Positions 7,617 to 16,116 of a DNA stretch of 64,000 nucleotides are shown one piece after another. The notes under the pieces are model-generated. The model was not told the origin of the DNA. It made no database searches and was given only the letters and a program-made list of their open reading frames with translations. The position numbers and the translations under genes are program-made. Origin of the DNA: Pseudomonas brassicacearum (lineage in GTDB: Bacteria > Pseudomonadota > Gammaproteobacteria > Pseudomonadales > Pseudomonadaceae); contig NZ_CP045701.2 of the NCBI RefSeq assembly GCF_009601685.2, positions 5,456,001-5,520,000 of the forward strand. The letters run 5' to 3'. Position 1 is the first letter of the stretch. Each line of letters starts with the position of its first letter.

Positions 7617-8822
7617 ATGGACACATTCAGAAAGGATCTATCCCTGTCAGCGGTCATCGCGGGTTTCATCGCCGTGATCATCTCCTACGCCGGCCCGCTC
7701 ATCATCGTGTTCCAGGCAGCCAAGGAAGCGCACCTACCCAACGACGTGGTGTCTTCATGGATCTGGGCCATTTCCATCGGCAGCGGAATTACCGGCCTGT
7801 TCCTGAGCTGGCGCCTGCGTGTTCCGGTCATCACCGCGTGGTCGACACCGGGGGCAGCTTTGCTGGTGTCGATGCTGCCCACCGTGACCCTGCCCCAGGC
7901 CATCGGTGCCTATGTGGTGGCGTCGGTGATCATCGCGCTGGTCGGTCTGTCCGGTGCGTTCGACAAACTGATGAGCCGCCTGCCCAAGGCCATTGCCGCC
8001 GCCATGCTCGCCGGCATCCTGTTCCGCTTCGGCGCCGAGCTGTTCACCTCGATCAAGCTGCAGCCGGCATTGGTGCTGGCGATGATCGCGGCGTACCTGG
8101 TCTTCAAGCGCTTTTCGCCACGCTACGCGATCCTGTCGGTGCTGATCGTCGGTTGCGCAGTGGCCGCCTCATTCGGTGAACTCAACAGCAGCTCGATCAC
8201 CATCGCCGTGGCCCAACCGGTCTTCATCGCCCCCGAATGGAACTGGCACGCAATCATCAACATCGGCCTGCCACTGGCACTGGTGACCTTGACCGGCCAG
8301 TACGTGCCAGGCATGGCGGTGTTGCGCACCTCGGGCTACAACACGCCAGCACGCTCGATCATTTCGGTCACCGCGATTGGCTCGGTCCTGATGGCCCCGT
8401 TCGGTTCCCACGGCTTTAACCTGGCGGCCATTACCGCAGCGATCTGCACCGGCCGCGAAGCCCACGAAGACCGCGACAAACGCTACATGGCCGGGATCGC
8501 CTGCGGGGTGTTCTACATTCTGATGGGTACCTTCGGCGCCACCCTGGCCTCGGTGTTCTCCGCACTGCCCAAAGAATTGATCGCCTCCCTCGCCGGCCTC
8601 GCCTTGTTTGGCGCGATCAGTGCCGGGCTGACCGGCGCCATGGCTGACGAAAAACAACGCGAAGCGGCACTGATCACCTTCCTGGTGACGGCTTCGGGCA
8701 TGAGCTTCCTGGGCCTGGCCGCCGCATTCTGGGGCTTGATCTTCGGCCTCGTGGCGCACTTCGTGCTGACCTACACCCGCGAACGCAAAGCCGCCGTTAT
8801 CGCCGAGGGCAGCCGACCATGA
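7617..8822 (+). CDS. BenE-family transporter
   Basis: A 401-residue inner-membrane protein with about 11-12 hydrophobic segments, matching the benzoate/H+ symporter BenE family (MDTFRKDLSLSAVIAGFIAV; SGYNTPARSIISVTAIGS). Benzoate degradation genes are absent, and all downstream genes are amino-acid enzymes, so it probably imports an amino acid or an amine-type compound. That substrate is inferred only from context. The stop overlaps the start of the oxidase by four bases (ATGA), showing translational coupling. The ribosome site is weak. Confidence 0.85.
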   Translation: MDTFRKDLSLSAVIAGFIAVIISYAGPLIIVFQAAKEAHLPNDVVSSWIWAISIGSGITGLFLSWRLRVPVITAWSTPGAALLVSMLPTVTLPQAIGAYVVASVIIALVGLSGAFDKLMSRLPKAIAAAMLAGILFRFGAELFTSIKLQPALVLAMIAAYLVFKRFSPRYAILSVLIVGCAVAASFGELNSSSITIAVAQPVFIAPEWNWHAIINIGLPLALVTLTGQYVPGMAVLRTSGYNTPARSIISVTAIGSVLMAPFGSHGFNLAAITAAICTGREAHEDRDKRYMAGIACGVFYILMGTFGATLASVFSALPKELIASLAGLALFGAISAGLTGAMADEKQREAALITFLVTASGMSFLGLAAAFWGLIFGLVAHFVLTYTRERKAAVIAEGSRP

Positions 8823-9991
8823 CCGCTCGTTACGACTTCATTGTGGTGGGTGGCGGTATCGCCGGCGTGTCTGTCGCTTATGAATTGGCGGCCCATGGCA
8901 GTGTCTGCCTGCTCGAACAGGAACAACAACTGGCTTATCACACCACAGGGCGTTCAGCCGCGATCTCGATGGAAAGCTATGGCAACCAACAGATCCGCTC
9001 ACTGACCTGCGCGTCCCGGCGCTTTTTCGAAAATCCCCCCGAGGGCCTGGCCGAGCATCCGCTATGGGCGCCCCGGGGCGCGCTGATCGTGGCCCAAGCG
9101 GCACGGGTGGACAAACTCAAAGCGCGTTTCAGCGCCGTCTTGGGCCAAGTGCCCACGGCCGAGTTGCTCGACGACAAGCAAGTGCAGGAGCTGGTCCCCT
9201 ATCTCGCCGAAGGCGCCTGGAGCGCCGGGATCTACGAGCCCAGCGCCTTCGATCTGGATGTGCACGGTATTCACGGCGCCTACCTCGGTGGGCTGCGGGC
9301 CCGCGGTGGCGTGATCAAGCGTGAGACCGAAGTGCTGCGTGGCGAATATCGCGACGGGCACTGGCACCTGCAGACCCAGGACGGCCAGCCATTGCAAGCA
9401 GCCATCGTGGTCAACGCCGCCGGAGCCTGGGCCGATGAACTCGCCGAGCGCTGCGGCGTGCCCAAGGTCGGTGTCCGACCGTTGCGGCGCACCGTGCTGG
9501 CGGTCGACCCACAATGTGACGTGCATCACACGCCCTACCTGGGCACGGTCGACGAGGATATTTTCATCAAGCCTGAAGCCGGGCGGCTGATCGTCTCCCC
9601 TTGCGATGAAAGCCCCTCGTTGCCCTGCGACGCCCTGCCGGAAGAGCTTGACCTGGCCATCACCATGGATCGCCTGCAAAACACCACGCGCCTGCGCCCA
9701 CGCTCGATCATCAACAAATGGGCGGGATTGCGAACCTTCGTCGCCGACCGCTCGCCGGTGCTCGGCCAAGATCCGCAGCAAGAGAGTTTTATCTGGCTCG
9801 CCGCCCTCGGTGGCTACGGCATCCAGGCCGCGCCCGCCATTGCACGCCTGTGCAGCCATGCGGCGCTGGGCATCGCCATGCCGGACGACCTGGCGGCGCT
9901 GCAACTCAATTACCAGCATTTTTCCCCGGCCCGTTGCCGCGACGAGGAATTTTCCAGCCTGGCCGTCAAGCAGGTTGCCGATTTGCATTAA
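8819..9991 (+). CDS. FAD-dependent amine/D-amino-acid oxidase family (DAO)
   Basis: A 390-residue DAO-family flavoprotein with the FAD dinucleotide motif VVGGGIAGVSVAYELA at residues 9-24 and the C-terminal FAD segment around LGGYGIQAAPAIARL. Relatives include sarcosine oxidase, glycine oxidase and D-amino-acid dehydrogenase. These oxidise an amine to an imine that yields a keto acid or aldehyde. No signal peptide is seen, so it is cytoplasmic. The four-base overlap with the transporter implies it acts on the imported compound, and the adjoining RidA would hydrolyse its imine product. Confidence 0.85.
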   Translation: MTARYDFIVVGGGIAGVSVAYELAAHGSVCLLEQEQQLAYHTTGRSAAISMESYGNQQIRSLTCASRRFFENPPEGLAEHPLWAPRGALIVAQAARVDKLKARFSAVLGQVPTAELLDDKQVQELVPYLAEGAWSAGIYEPSAFDLDVHGIHGAYLGGLRARGGVIKRETEVLRGEYRDGHWHLQTQDGQPLQAAIVVNAAGAWADELAERCGVPKVGVRPLRRTVLAVDPQCDVHHTPYLGTVDEDIFIKPEAGRLIVSPCDESPSLPCDALPEELDLAITMDRLQNTTRLRPRSIINKWAGLRTFVADRSPVLGQDPQQESFIWLAALGGYGIQAAPAIARLCSHAALGIAMPDDLAALQLNYQHFSPARCRDEEFSSLAVKQVADLH

Positions 9992-10020
9992 CCCCAATCC
10001 ACTTAACAAGGAACGTCACT

Positions 10021-10452
10021 ATGCAAACCACCGCTCACATCCAGCCCGCCGCCAAACCTTTCCTTGGCGAAGAGAACGTGATTTTCACCGACAAGGCGCC
10101 ATTGCCGCTGGGTACCTATTCCCAGGGTATCAAGGTCAATCACGGGCAGACCATCTACCTGTCGGCGCAGACCCCGGTCTCGGCGTTGAACAACGAAGTG
10201 CTGGCCAAGGATTTCGAAGGCCAACTGCGCCAGACCCTCGACAACCTGGTGCAAATGGCCGAAGCGGCAGGCGGCACCCTGGCGAACGTGGTCAAGGTCA
10301 CGGCGTTCATCACTGACTTGAATGAATTCCCGACCCTCAACCGCGTCATGGAAGAGTACTTCACCAAACCCTACCCGGCCCGCACCACCGCCGGCGCCAG
10401 TGCACTGGCACGCAATACCCTGGTTGCCATCGACGCCATCATGGTGATCTGA
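10021..10452 (+). CDS. RidA-family enamine/imine deaminase
   Basis: A 143-residue Rid-superfamily protein with the family segment PLGTYSQGIKVNHGQTIYLS and the active-site arginine in PYPARTTAGAS. The acidic residue near the C-terminus is Asp (AIDAIMVI) where RidA itself has Glu, so it is a Rid subgroup member and not housekeeping RidA. It is about 15 residues longer at the N-terminus than the usual 128. The ATG is preceded by AAGGAACG. Rid proteins hydrolyse 2-aminoacrylate and related imines, which fits a place between an amine oxidase and a PLP lyase-like enzyme. Confidence 0.88.
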   Translation: MQTTAHIQPAAKPFLGEENVIFTDKAPLPLGTYSQGIKVNHGQTIYLSAQTPVSALNNEVLAKDFEGQLRQTLDNLVQMAEAAGGTLANVVKVTAFITDLNEFPTLNRVMEEYFTKPYPARTTAGASALARNTLVAIDAIMVI

Positions 10453-10546
10453 AACACCTTCCGTCAGCGGAGTGCCCGTCGGTCCGGCGAATTGGACCGA
10501 CGTTGGCAAGGAAAGCACCAGCACAGCGTACTTTCAGAGGGTGACC

Positions 10547-11800
10547 ATGAAAAATTCGTACAGAGAGTATGTATTGCAGTGCCTGGTTTGCGATCGAAGC
10601 TACCAGCCCCATGAGGTCAGCTATTACTGCCCTCATTGCAAAGTCGATGGTGCCCTGGACGCGCTTTACGACTACCCGACACTCAAGCGCGAATGGTCCC
10701 GGGACAGCCTGGCCCATGACCACGCCCGTGGCATGTGGCGCTATGACCGCTTGATGCCGTTGAGCTCGACGCAGTTCATTCCACCGTTACTGGTGGGCAA
10801 CACGCCGCTGTACTCGCGCCCGGAATTGCTCGGTAAAGGCGCCCGGATCAAAGTCTTCGTAAAAGACGAATCGCGACAACCGACCGGGTCGTTGAAAGAT
10901 CGCGCCAGCGCCCTGGCGGTGGCCCACGCCATGCAATCCGGCGCCCGCACCGTGGCGGTGGCCAGCACTGGCAATGCCGCCTCGGCATTGGCCGGAATGA
11001 GCGCCAGCCTGGGCTTGCGCAACGTCATCTACCTGCCCAAGAGCGCGCCCCGTGAAAAGCTCGCGCAGATGCAGGGCTACGGCGCCGAGATCGTGCTGGT
11101 CGACGGGCAATATGACGAAGCTTTCGAGCAATGCCTCAACGCCTGCGAAGAGCACGGCTGGTACAACCGCACCACCGGGATCAACTCGTACATGAGCGAA
11201 GGCAAGAAAACCGTCGCCTTCGAGATGTGCGAACAACTCAACTGGCAGGTGCCGGACCTGGTGTTCGTGCCCGTCGGCAACGGCTGCATCCTGGGTTCGG
11301 TCTACAAAGGCTTTTTCGACTTGCTGCAATTGGGCTGGATCGAACGCATCCCACGCTTGATCGGGGTGCAGGCCGAGCACAGCAATTTCATGTACCGCGC
11401 CTGGCGCAACGACCGCTCGATGCAGAAAACCGAACGCCGCCCCCCCACCAGCCTGGCCAGCAGCATCAATGTGGCGCTGCCGCGTGATCGCCTCAAGGCC
11501 ATGCGTGCGGTCACCGCCAGCGGCGGTGAGTTCATCTGTGTCAGCGACCCGAGCATCGTCGCAGCCGCCTCGAGATTGGCCGCCAGCACCGGCGTGTTTC
11601 CAGAAGCCGGCGCCGCCAGTGCCTTCGCCGGTCTGCTCAAGTACGCCGAAACACACCCCGACACACCGCAAACCGCCGTGATCCTGATCACCGGCAGCGG
11701 TTTGAAAGACACCTCCATTTTTCTATCCGACTCGACCAAAAGCCAGCCACGGGTGTTGCCGCATCACGTGACTGCGCCGCTGGCCGAAGCGCTTATCTAA
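10547..11800 (+). CDS. Threonine-synthase-like PLP enzyme (fold type II) with zinc-ribbon-like N-terminus
   Basis: A 417-residue enzyme with the PLP lysine in [13 protein letters not shown] (about residue 124) and the phosphate-binding glycine stretch [18 protein letters not shown]. The N-terminus has a CxxC...CxxC pattern (CLVCDRSY... YYCPHC), as in threonine-synthase/cysteate-synthase-like proteins. The biosynthetic thrC is normally next to hom, so this is not the housekeeping copy. Likely activities are beta-elimination or beta/gamma-replacement on a hydroxy- or phospho-amino acid, as inference. The start at 10547 is preferred (AGAGGG upstream) over an earlier in-frame start at 10472. Confidence 0.82.
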   Translation: MKNSYREYVLQCLVCDRSYQPHEVSYYCPHCKVDGALDALYDYPTLKREWSRDSLAHDHARGMWRYDRLMPLSSTQFIPPLLVGNTPLYSRPELLGKGARIKVFVKDESRQPTGSLKDRASALAVAHAMQSGARTVAVASTGNAASALAGMSASLGLRNVIYLPKSAPREKLAQMQGYGAEIVLVDGQYDEAFEQCLNACEEHGWYNRTTGINSYMSEGKKTVAFEMCEQLNWQVPDLVFVPVGNGCILGSVYKGFFDLLQLGWIERIPRLIGVQAEHSNFMYRAWRNDRSMQKTERRPPTSLASSINVALPRDRLKAMRAVTASGGEFICVSDPSIVAAASRLAASTGVFPEAGAASAFAGLLKYAETHPDTPQTAVILITGSGLKDTSIFLSDSTKSQPRVLPHHVTAPLAEALI

Positions 11801-11811
11801 GGAATCGCACC

Positions 11812-13050
11812 ATGAGCCTGCAAAATTTCGACCCCGCCATTGCCCGCCTGATCGACCGCGAGCGCAACCGCCAGGAAACCCACCTGGAGCTGATCGCTTC
11901 GGAAAACTATGTCAGCGAAGAAGTGCTCCAGGCCCAGGGCTCAGTGCTCACCAACAAATACGCCGAAGGCTATCCGGGCAAGCGTTACTACGGCGGCTGC
12001 AAGGTCGTCGATGAAATCGAGAACCTGGCCATCGAACGGGCTCGCAAATTGTTCGACTGCGAATACGTCAACGTGCAGCCGCACTCCGGCTCCCAGGCCA
12101 ACCAGGCGGTTTTCCTGGCGGTACTTGAACCCGGCGATACCATCCTGGGCATGTCCCTGGCCCATGGCGGCCATCTGACCCATGGCGCCTCGGTGAATTT
12201 TTCCGGCAAGATCTACCGGGCATTTTCCTATGGCCTGGACACGGAAACCGAAACCCTCGACTACGAAGAAATGGAAGCCCTGGCCAGGGAACACCGGCCG
12301 AAGATGATCATCGCCGGAGCCTCGGCCTATTCGCGCACCATCGACTTCCAGCGCTTTCGCAAGATCTGCGATGAAATCGGCGCCTACCTGATGGTGGACA
12401 TGGCCCACTACGCCGGCCTGATCGCCGCCGGCGTGTATCCGTCGCCGGTTGGCATCGCCGACTTCATCACCTCCACCACCCACAAGACCTTGCGCGGCCC
12501 GCGGGGCGGTCTGATCCTGGCCAAGGCGCAATATGGCGCCCTGCTCGACAAGACGATTTTCCCGGTGTACCAGGGCGGCCCGCTGATGCACGTCATCGCC
12601 GCCAAGGCCGTGGCGTTCAACGAAGCCTTGGGCGACGGGTTCAAGCACTACCAGCAGCGAGTCATCGACAACGCCCGCGTCATGGCCGACGTCCTGACCC
12701 GACGCGGCTTGCGGGTGGTGTCCGGCGGTACCGACTGCCACATGTTTCTGCTCGATCTGCGCGCGATGAACATCACCGGCAAAGACGCCGAGGCGCTGCT
12801 GGAAAGTGCTCATATCACCTTGAACAAAAATGCGATCCCCAACGATCCGCAGAAACCGGCCATCACCAGCGGCATTCGCATCGGCACGCCGGCACTGACC
12901 ACACGCGGATTTGGCGAAGCGGAATGTGCCGAAGTGGCGAACTTGATCGCCGACCTGCTGGAACAGCCAGACAACGCAGCACGCCTGGATAACACCCGGC
13001 GCCGGGTGATGCACCTGTGCGAATGCTTTCCGGTGTATCTGCTGAGGTAG
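11812..13050 (+). CDS. glyA: Serine hydroxymethyltransferase
   Basis: A 412-residue SHMT with the PLP lysine motif [14 protein letters not shown] and the family N-terminus [25 protein letters not shown] (first half shown only). It interconverts serine and glycine with tetrahydrofolate and also cleaves beta-hydroxy amino acids such as allo-threonine. Its place as last gene of a catabolic operon, 11 bases after the threonine-synthase-like gene, suggests a dedicated paralogue. Housekeeping SHMT copies of Pseudomonas are normally elsewhere. Ends just before a long repeat element. Confidence 0.92.
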   Translation: MSLQNFDPAIARLIDRERNRQETHLELIASENYVSEEVLQAQGSVLTNKYAEGYPGKRYYGGCKVVDEIENLAIERARKLFDCEYVNVQPHSGSQANQAVFLAVLEPGDTILGMSLAHGGHLTHGASVNFSGKIYRAFSYGLDTETETLDYEEMEALAREHRPKMIIAGASAYSRTIDFQRFRKICDEIGAYLMVDMAHYAGLIAAGVYPSPVGIADFITSTTHKTLRGPRGGLILAKAQYGALLDKTIFPVYQGGPLMHVIAAKAVAFNEALGDGFKHYQQRVIDNARVMADVLTRRGLRVVSGGTDCHMFLLDLRAMNITGKDAEALLESAHITLNKNAIPNDPQKPAITSGIRIGTPALTTRGFGEAECAEVANLIADLLEQPDNAARLDNTRRRVMHLCECFPVYLLR

Positions 13051-13061
13051 GCAGCGGCACA

Positions 13062-13290
13062 CTGTAGGAGCTGGCGAAGCCTGCGATCTTTTGATCTTTT
13101 GATCTTTTGATCTTTTGATCTTTTGATCTTTTGATCTTTTGATCTTTTGATCTTTTGATCTTTTGATCTTTTGATCTTTCGCTTGAGATTCAAGTGTCTG
13201 GGGAAAGATCGCAGCCTCGTTGCACTCGACAGCTCCTACACAGCTCCTACACAGCTTCTGCGCAGCTCCTGCGCAGCTTCTGCGCAGCCC
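13062..13290. repeat. B-family repeat with a 12-unit GATCTTTT array
   Basis: TGTAGGAGCTGGCGAAGCCTGCG leads into about 12 tandem GATCTTTT octamers (13085-13179; 11 full, one of 7 bases). The element then continues CGCTTGAGATTCAAGTGTCTGG, GGAAAGATCGCAGCCTCGTTGC and CAGCTCCTACA. A short tail of degenerate CAGCTTCTGCG-type tandem units follows to 13290. The array is far longer than in the other copies of this element in the window. Confidence 0.9.
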
Positions 13291-13320
13291 GGCAGGAGCA
13301 AGCTCTGGGCACTTTGATGT

Positions 13321-14340
13321 TTAACGGTACAGCAAACGCTCCGCCAGCTCATCGGCCACCCGGGCCGGTGAGCGCTTCTCCGCCTGGGCGTGGGCAAAGA
13401 CCTCTGTGAGCCGGGCACCGATCTTCGACAAGTGCGCGGTGATCGTCGACAGTTCTTCTCCGCGATGCTTCAGGGCGACGTAGATCAGGCCGCCGGAGTT
13501 GATCACATAGTCCGGCGCATAGAGGATTCCACGTCTTTCCAATTGGTCGGCCACCTGCAGGTTGCTCAACTGATTATGGGCCGAGCCGGCAACGGCCGAG
13601 CAGCGCAGTTGCGCCACGCTTTGGCTGTTGAGCACCCCGCCCAGCCCGCAAGGAGCAAGGATGTCGCAGGGGGTGCTGAGCAACGCGTCGTTGGCGATCG
13701 GATGAGCGCCCAGTTGCTCCATCGCCAATTGCACCTTGCCAGGGTCGATGTCGCTGACTAGCAGCTCGGCACCCGCCGCGTGCAGTTGTTCGGCCAGGGC
13801 ATAACCGACATTGCCCAGGCCCTGGATCGCCACCCGCAGGCTTTCGAGGTTATCGCTGCCCAGACGGGCCATGGCAGTGGCACGGATGCCGGCAAATACC
13901 CCCATTGCCGCGTGGGGGGCGGGGTCTCCCGAGGCGGTGGTGCTGGTGACGTGGCGAGTCTGCTGGGCGATGCAATCCATATCGGCCACCGACGTGCCGC
14001 TGTCGATGGCCGTGATATAGCGACCGTCCAACTGCTCGATACAGCGACCAAAGGCTTCGAACAACGCCGCCCGACTCTCGACATGGGCCGGGCGCATGAT
14101 CACCGCCGCCCCGCCGCCGACGGGCAAGCCGGCCAATGCCGCCTTGTAGCTCATGCCCTGGGCCAGGCGCACAGCGTCAGCCACGGCACTTTCGTCGTCG
14201 GGGTAGGCAAGATAACGACAGCCCCCCAGGGCGGGCCCCGGACGACTGCAATGAATGGCAATCACCGCCTTCAACCCGGTTGCCGGGTCTACGCTTAGGT
14301 GCAGCGATTCAAGGCGGGAGCTTTGCATGAGAGCAAACAT
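13321..14340 (-). CDS. Leucine-dehydrogenase-family protein lacking the catalytic lysine
   Basis: A 339-residue member of the Glu/Leu/Phe/Val dehydrogenase family, with an N-terminal substrate domain and a Rossmann domain (VAIQGLGNVGYALAEQL near residue 180). The substrate-binding lysine is present (MSYKAALAGL, Lys66) and so is the catalytic aspartate region (AIDSGTSVADMD, Asp113). In the glycine-rich loop the expected GGGK is GGGA (Ala78, codon GCG at 14107-14109), so the residue used for catalysis in family members is missing. Length is normal and the frame intact. Whether the protein is inactive or has a new role is open. Confidence 0.85.
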   Translation of the reverse strand: MFALMQSSRLESLHLSVDPATGLKAVIAIHCSRPGPALGGCRYLAYPDDESAVADAVRLAQGMSYKAALAGLPVGGGAAVIMRPAHVESRAALFEAFGRCIEQLDGRYITAIDSGTSVADMDCIAQQTRHVTSTTASGDPAPHAAMGVFAGIRATAMARLGSDNLESLRVAIQGLGNVGYALAEQLHAAGAELLVSDIDPGKVQLAMEQLGAHPIANDALLSTPCDILAPCGLGGVLNSQSVAQLRCSAVAGSAHNQLSNLQVADQLERRGILYAPDYVINSGGLIYVALKHRGEELSTITAHLSKIGARLTEVFAHAQAEKRSPARVADELAERLLYR

Positions 14341-14527
14341 CGAAAGGCTCCCGAATCACTTTTGTTTGTTTCGCCAGTATAGGCGTGCGGTCAAAATTTG
14401 CTGGAGCACGCCGGAATAAGTCGCCGGGGTTGTCAGTCTATTTCGGCATAACCTGTTACCGCCTCTGCCCGAGGCTGGACGAAAACCCATGGCAGGATTA
14501 AAACGGGAACATAGCCCGGAGAGTTTG

Positions 14528-15331
14528 ATGAAACCGCGCCAAGCTTTTTTTGATTGTCTGCACCGCTCACCGCCGGCACTGTTCGAAGCGGCGCTGTGGA
14601 TCGCTGCCGAACACGATCGCGAGGTCGACGTACCGGCCTTGCTGAAGGATTTCAAAGAACTGCAACAGCGCGTCAGCCACGACCTGCCGATGCTGCCTGT
14701 CAGCGAACTGGGCCAGCCTTTGCTGCGACAGCTCAATGACCTGGGCTTCGCCCAAGACGACTTCACGCCCTTGCGGCCACGAGCGGCGTTGCTGGACAAA
14801 GTCCTGGCACGCAAGCGCGGGCAGCCCCTGGCCCTCGGGCTGATTGCCCTGGAACTGGCCCGAAGCCTGGAAATTCCGATGGTCGGTGTCAATTTCCCAG
14901 GGCATTTCCTGTTGAAGGTGCCCGGCGCCGATCACCTGCTCGATCCCTGCGGCGGCCGCCGGTTGTACCCCAATGACTGCCGGGAACTGCTACAGCGCCA
15001 ATACGGCGCGAACATGCCACTCAAGGCTGAGCACCTGCTCAACGCCGAGCCGACGCAGATGCTGCAGCGCCTGTCGCGCAACCTGCGTCAACTGCACCTG
15101 GCGAACGACGATTACATCGCAGCCCTGATCGACGCCGAACGGGTACTGGAACTGGGCAACGCCAGCGCCGCCGACTACCTGGCCCGCGCCAGCCTGTATC
15201 AACGACTCGATTGCCCCAACGCCGAACGCTTCGACCTGGAACATGCCCTGATGCTCAGCGACGATCCGATCCAGCGCATCCGGCTGACGGAGCGGCTGGG
15301 GCATTTGCCGCCGAATTCGGTTGTGCATTGA
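14528..15331 (+). CDS. SirB1-family protein (transglutaminase-like plus TPR)
   Basis: A 267-residue SirB1/transglutaminase-like protein. It contains ALGLIALELARSLEIPMVGVNFPGHFLLKV, a conserved family core, and LDPCGGRRLYPNDCRELLQ, followed by a C-terminal helical repeat region (about 185-260) of TPR type. The role is unknown; family members lack a confirmed enzymatic activity. The ATG at 14528 is chosen because GGAGAG lies a few bases upstream; an in-frame ATG at 14489 has a poorer site. Confidence 0.85.
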   Translation: MKPRQAFFDCLHRSPPALFEAALWIAAEHDREVDVPALLKDFKELQQRVSHDLPMLPVSELGQPLLRQLNDLGFAQDDFTPLRPRAALLDKVLARKRGQPLALGLIALELARSLEIPMVGVNFPGHFLLKVPGADHLLDPCGGRRLYPNDCRELLQRQYGANMPLKAEHLLNAEPTQMLQRLSRNLRQLHLANDDYIAALIDAERVLELGNASAADYLARASLYQRLDCPNAERFDLEHALMLSDDPIQRIRLTERLGHLPPNSVVH

Positions 15332-15369
15332 GCGGTTGCAGGCGAGCAGATTCAAGTTGCTTATTGAAT

Positions 15370-15450
15370 CGCCATCGAGAGCAAGCTCCACAGTTGACCC
15401 GAGTGTACGCAGATCAAATGTGGGAGCGAGCTTGCTCGCGATGGCGATGG
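15370..15450. repeat. REP doublet
   Basis: A worn half (GCCATCGAGAGCAAGCTCCACAG) and a complete inverted unit (TGTGGGAGCGAGCTTGCTCGCGATGGC) about 25 bases apart, between sirB1-type and maiA. Confidence 0.8.
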
Positions 15451-15467
15451 AACGACCTACATCAATA

Positions 15468-16106
15468 TCAAGTAGGGGTATCCGGCTGATTCGCCGGATG
15501 CGCCTGTTGGAACGCCGCATGCCCGGCTGCCAACGTCGCAACACGACGGATCCGCGGATACGCCAGCAACGAAACATTGAACCGCTCGGCGGCGTACAAC
15601 TGCGGGATCAGGTACACGTCCGCCAGCCCCGGCGCCGCACCGAAGCAATAGCCGTCGTCGCCAATCAACTGCTCCACCGCCGCCAATCCCTGGCTGATCC
15701 ATTGCCCGATCCACTCCGTCACCTGCGTTTCATCGTGGCCCCACTGCCGCAGTTTGTTGAGCACGCTGACGTTGTGCAGGGGGTGAATATCGCAACCGAT
15801 CAGCGCGGCGACGCCACGCTCGTGGGCGCGTACCGCCAGGTCGGCGCTGAGCAGCGGCATTTGGGGATAACGCTCCTCCAGGTATTCGATAATGGCGGGC
15901 GATTGCACCAGCAACTCGCCCTCATCGGTACGCAGCGCCGGCACCCGGCCCTGAGGGTTGATCGCCAGATAGGCCGGCTGGCGATGCTCGCCCCCAGGCG
16001 CAGCGATCAGATTAACCGGCAAGGCCTGGTAATCCAGGCCCTTGAGCGCCAACGCAATGCGCACCCGGTAGGACGAGGTGGAACGGTAGTAGGTATAGAG
16101 TTCCAT
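15468..16106 (-). CDS. maiA: Maleylacetoacetate isomerase
   Basis: A 212-residue zeta-class glutathione transferase that isomerises maleylacetoacetate to fumarylacetoacetate, the second-to-last step of tyrosine and homogentisate breakdown. The SSxxxR glutathione-binding signature is visible near residue 10 (STSSYRVRIAL). It is the third gene of the hmgA-fahA-maiA operon, ten bases after fahA. The ATG at 16106 is chosen by homology of the MELYTYYRS start. Confidence 0.93.
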   Translation of the reverse strand: MELYTYYRSTSSYRVRIALALKGLDYQALPVNLIAAPGGEHRQPAYLAINPQGRVPALRTDEGELLVQSPAIIEYLEERYPQMPLLSADLAVRAHERGVAALIGCDIHPLHNVSVLNKLRQWGHDETQVTEWIGQWISQGLAAVEQLIGDDGYCFGAAPGLADVYLIPQLYAAERFNVSLLAYPRIRRVATLAAGHAAFQQAHPANQPDTPT

Positions 16107-16116
16107 GCCCTGCCCC

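Noticed and set aside
7617..8822. BenE as evidence of benzoate degradation
   Set aside because: No ben or cat genes are present; the operon is made of amino-acid enzymes, so the family name is not taken as the substrate.
13085..13179. Tandem repeats that could suggest a CRISPR array
   Set aside because: The unit is eight bases with no spacers and no cas genes; it is a microsatellite inside a dispersed element.
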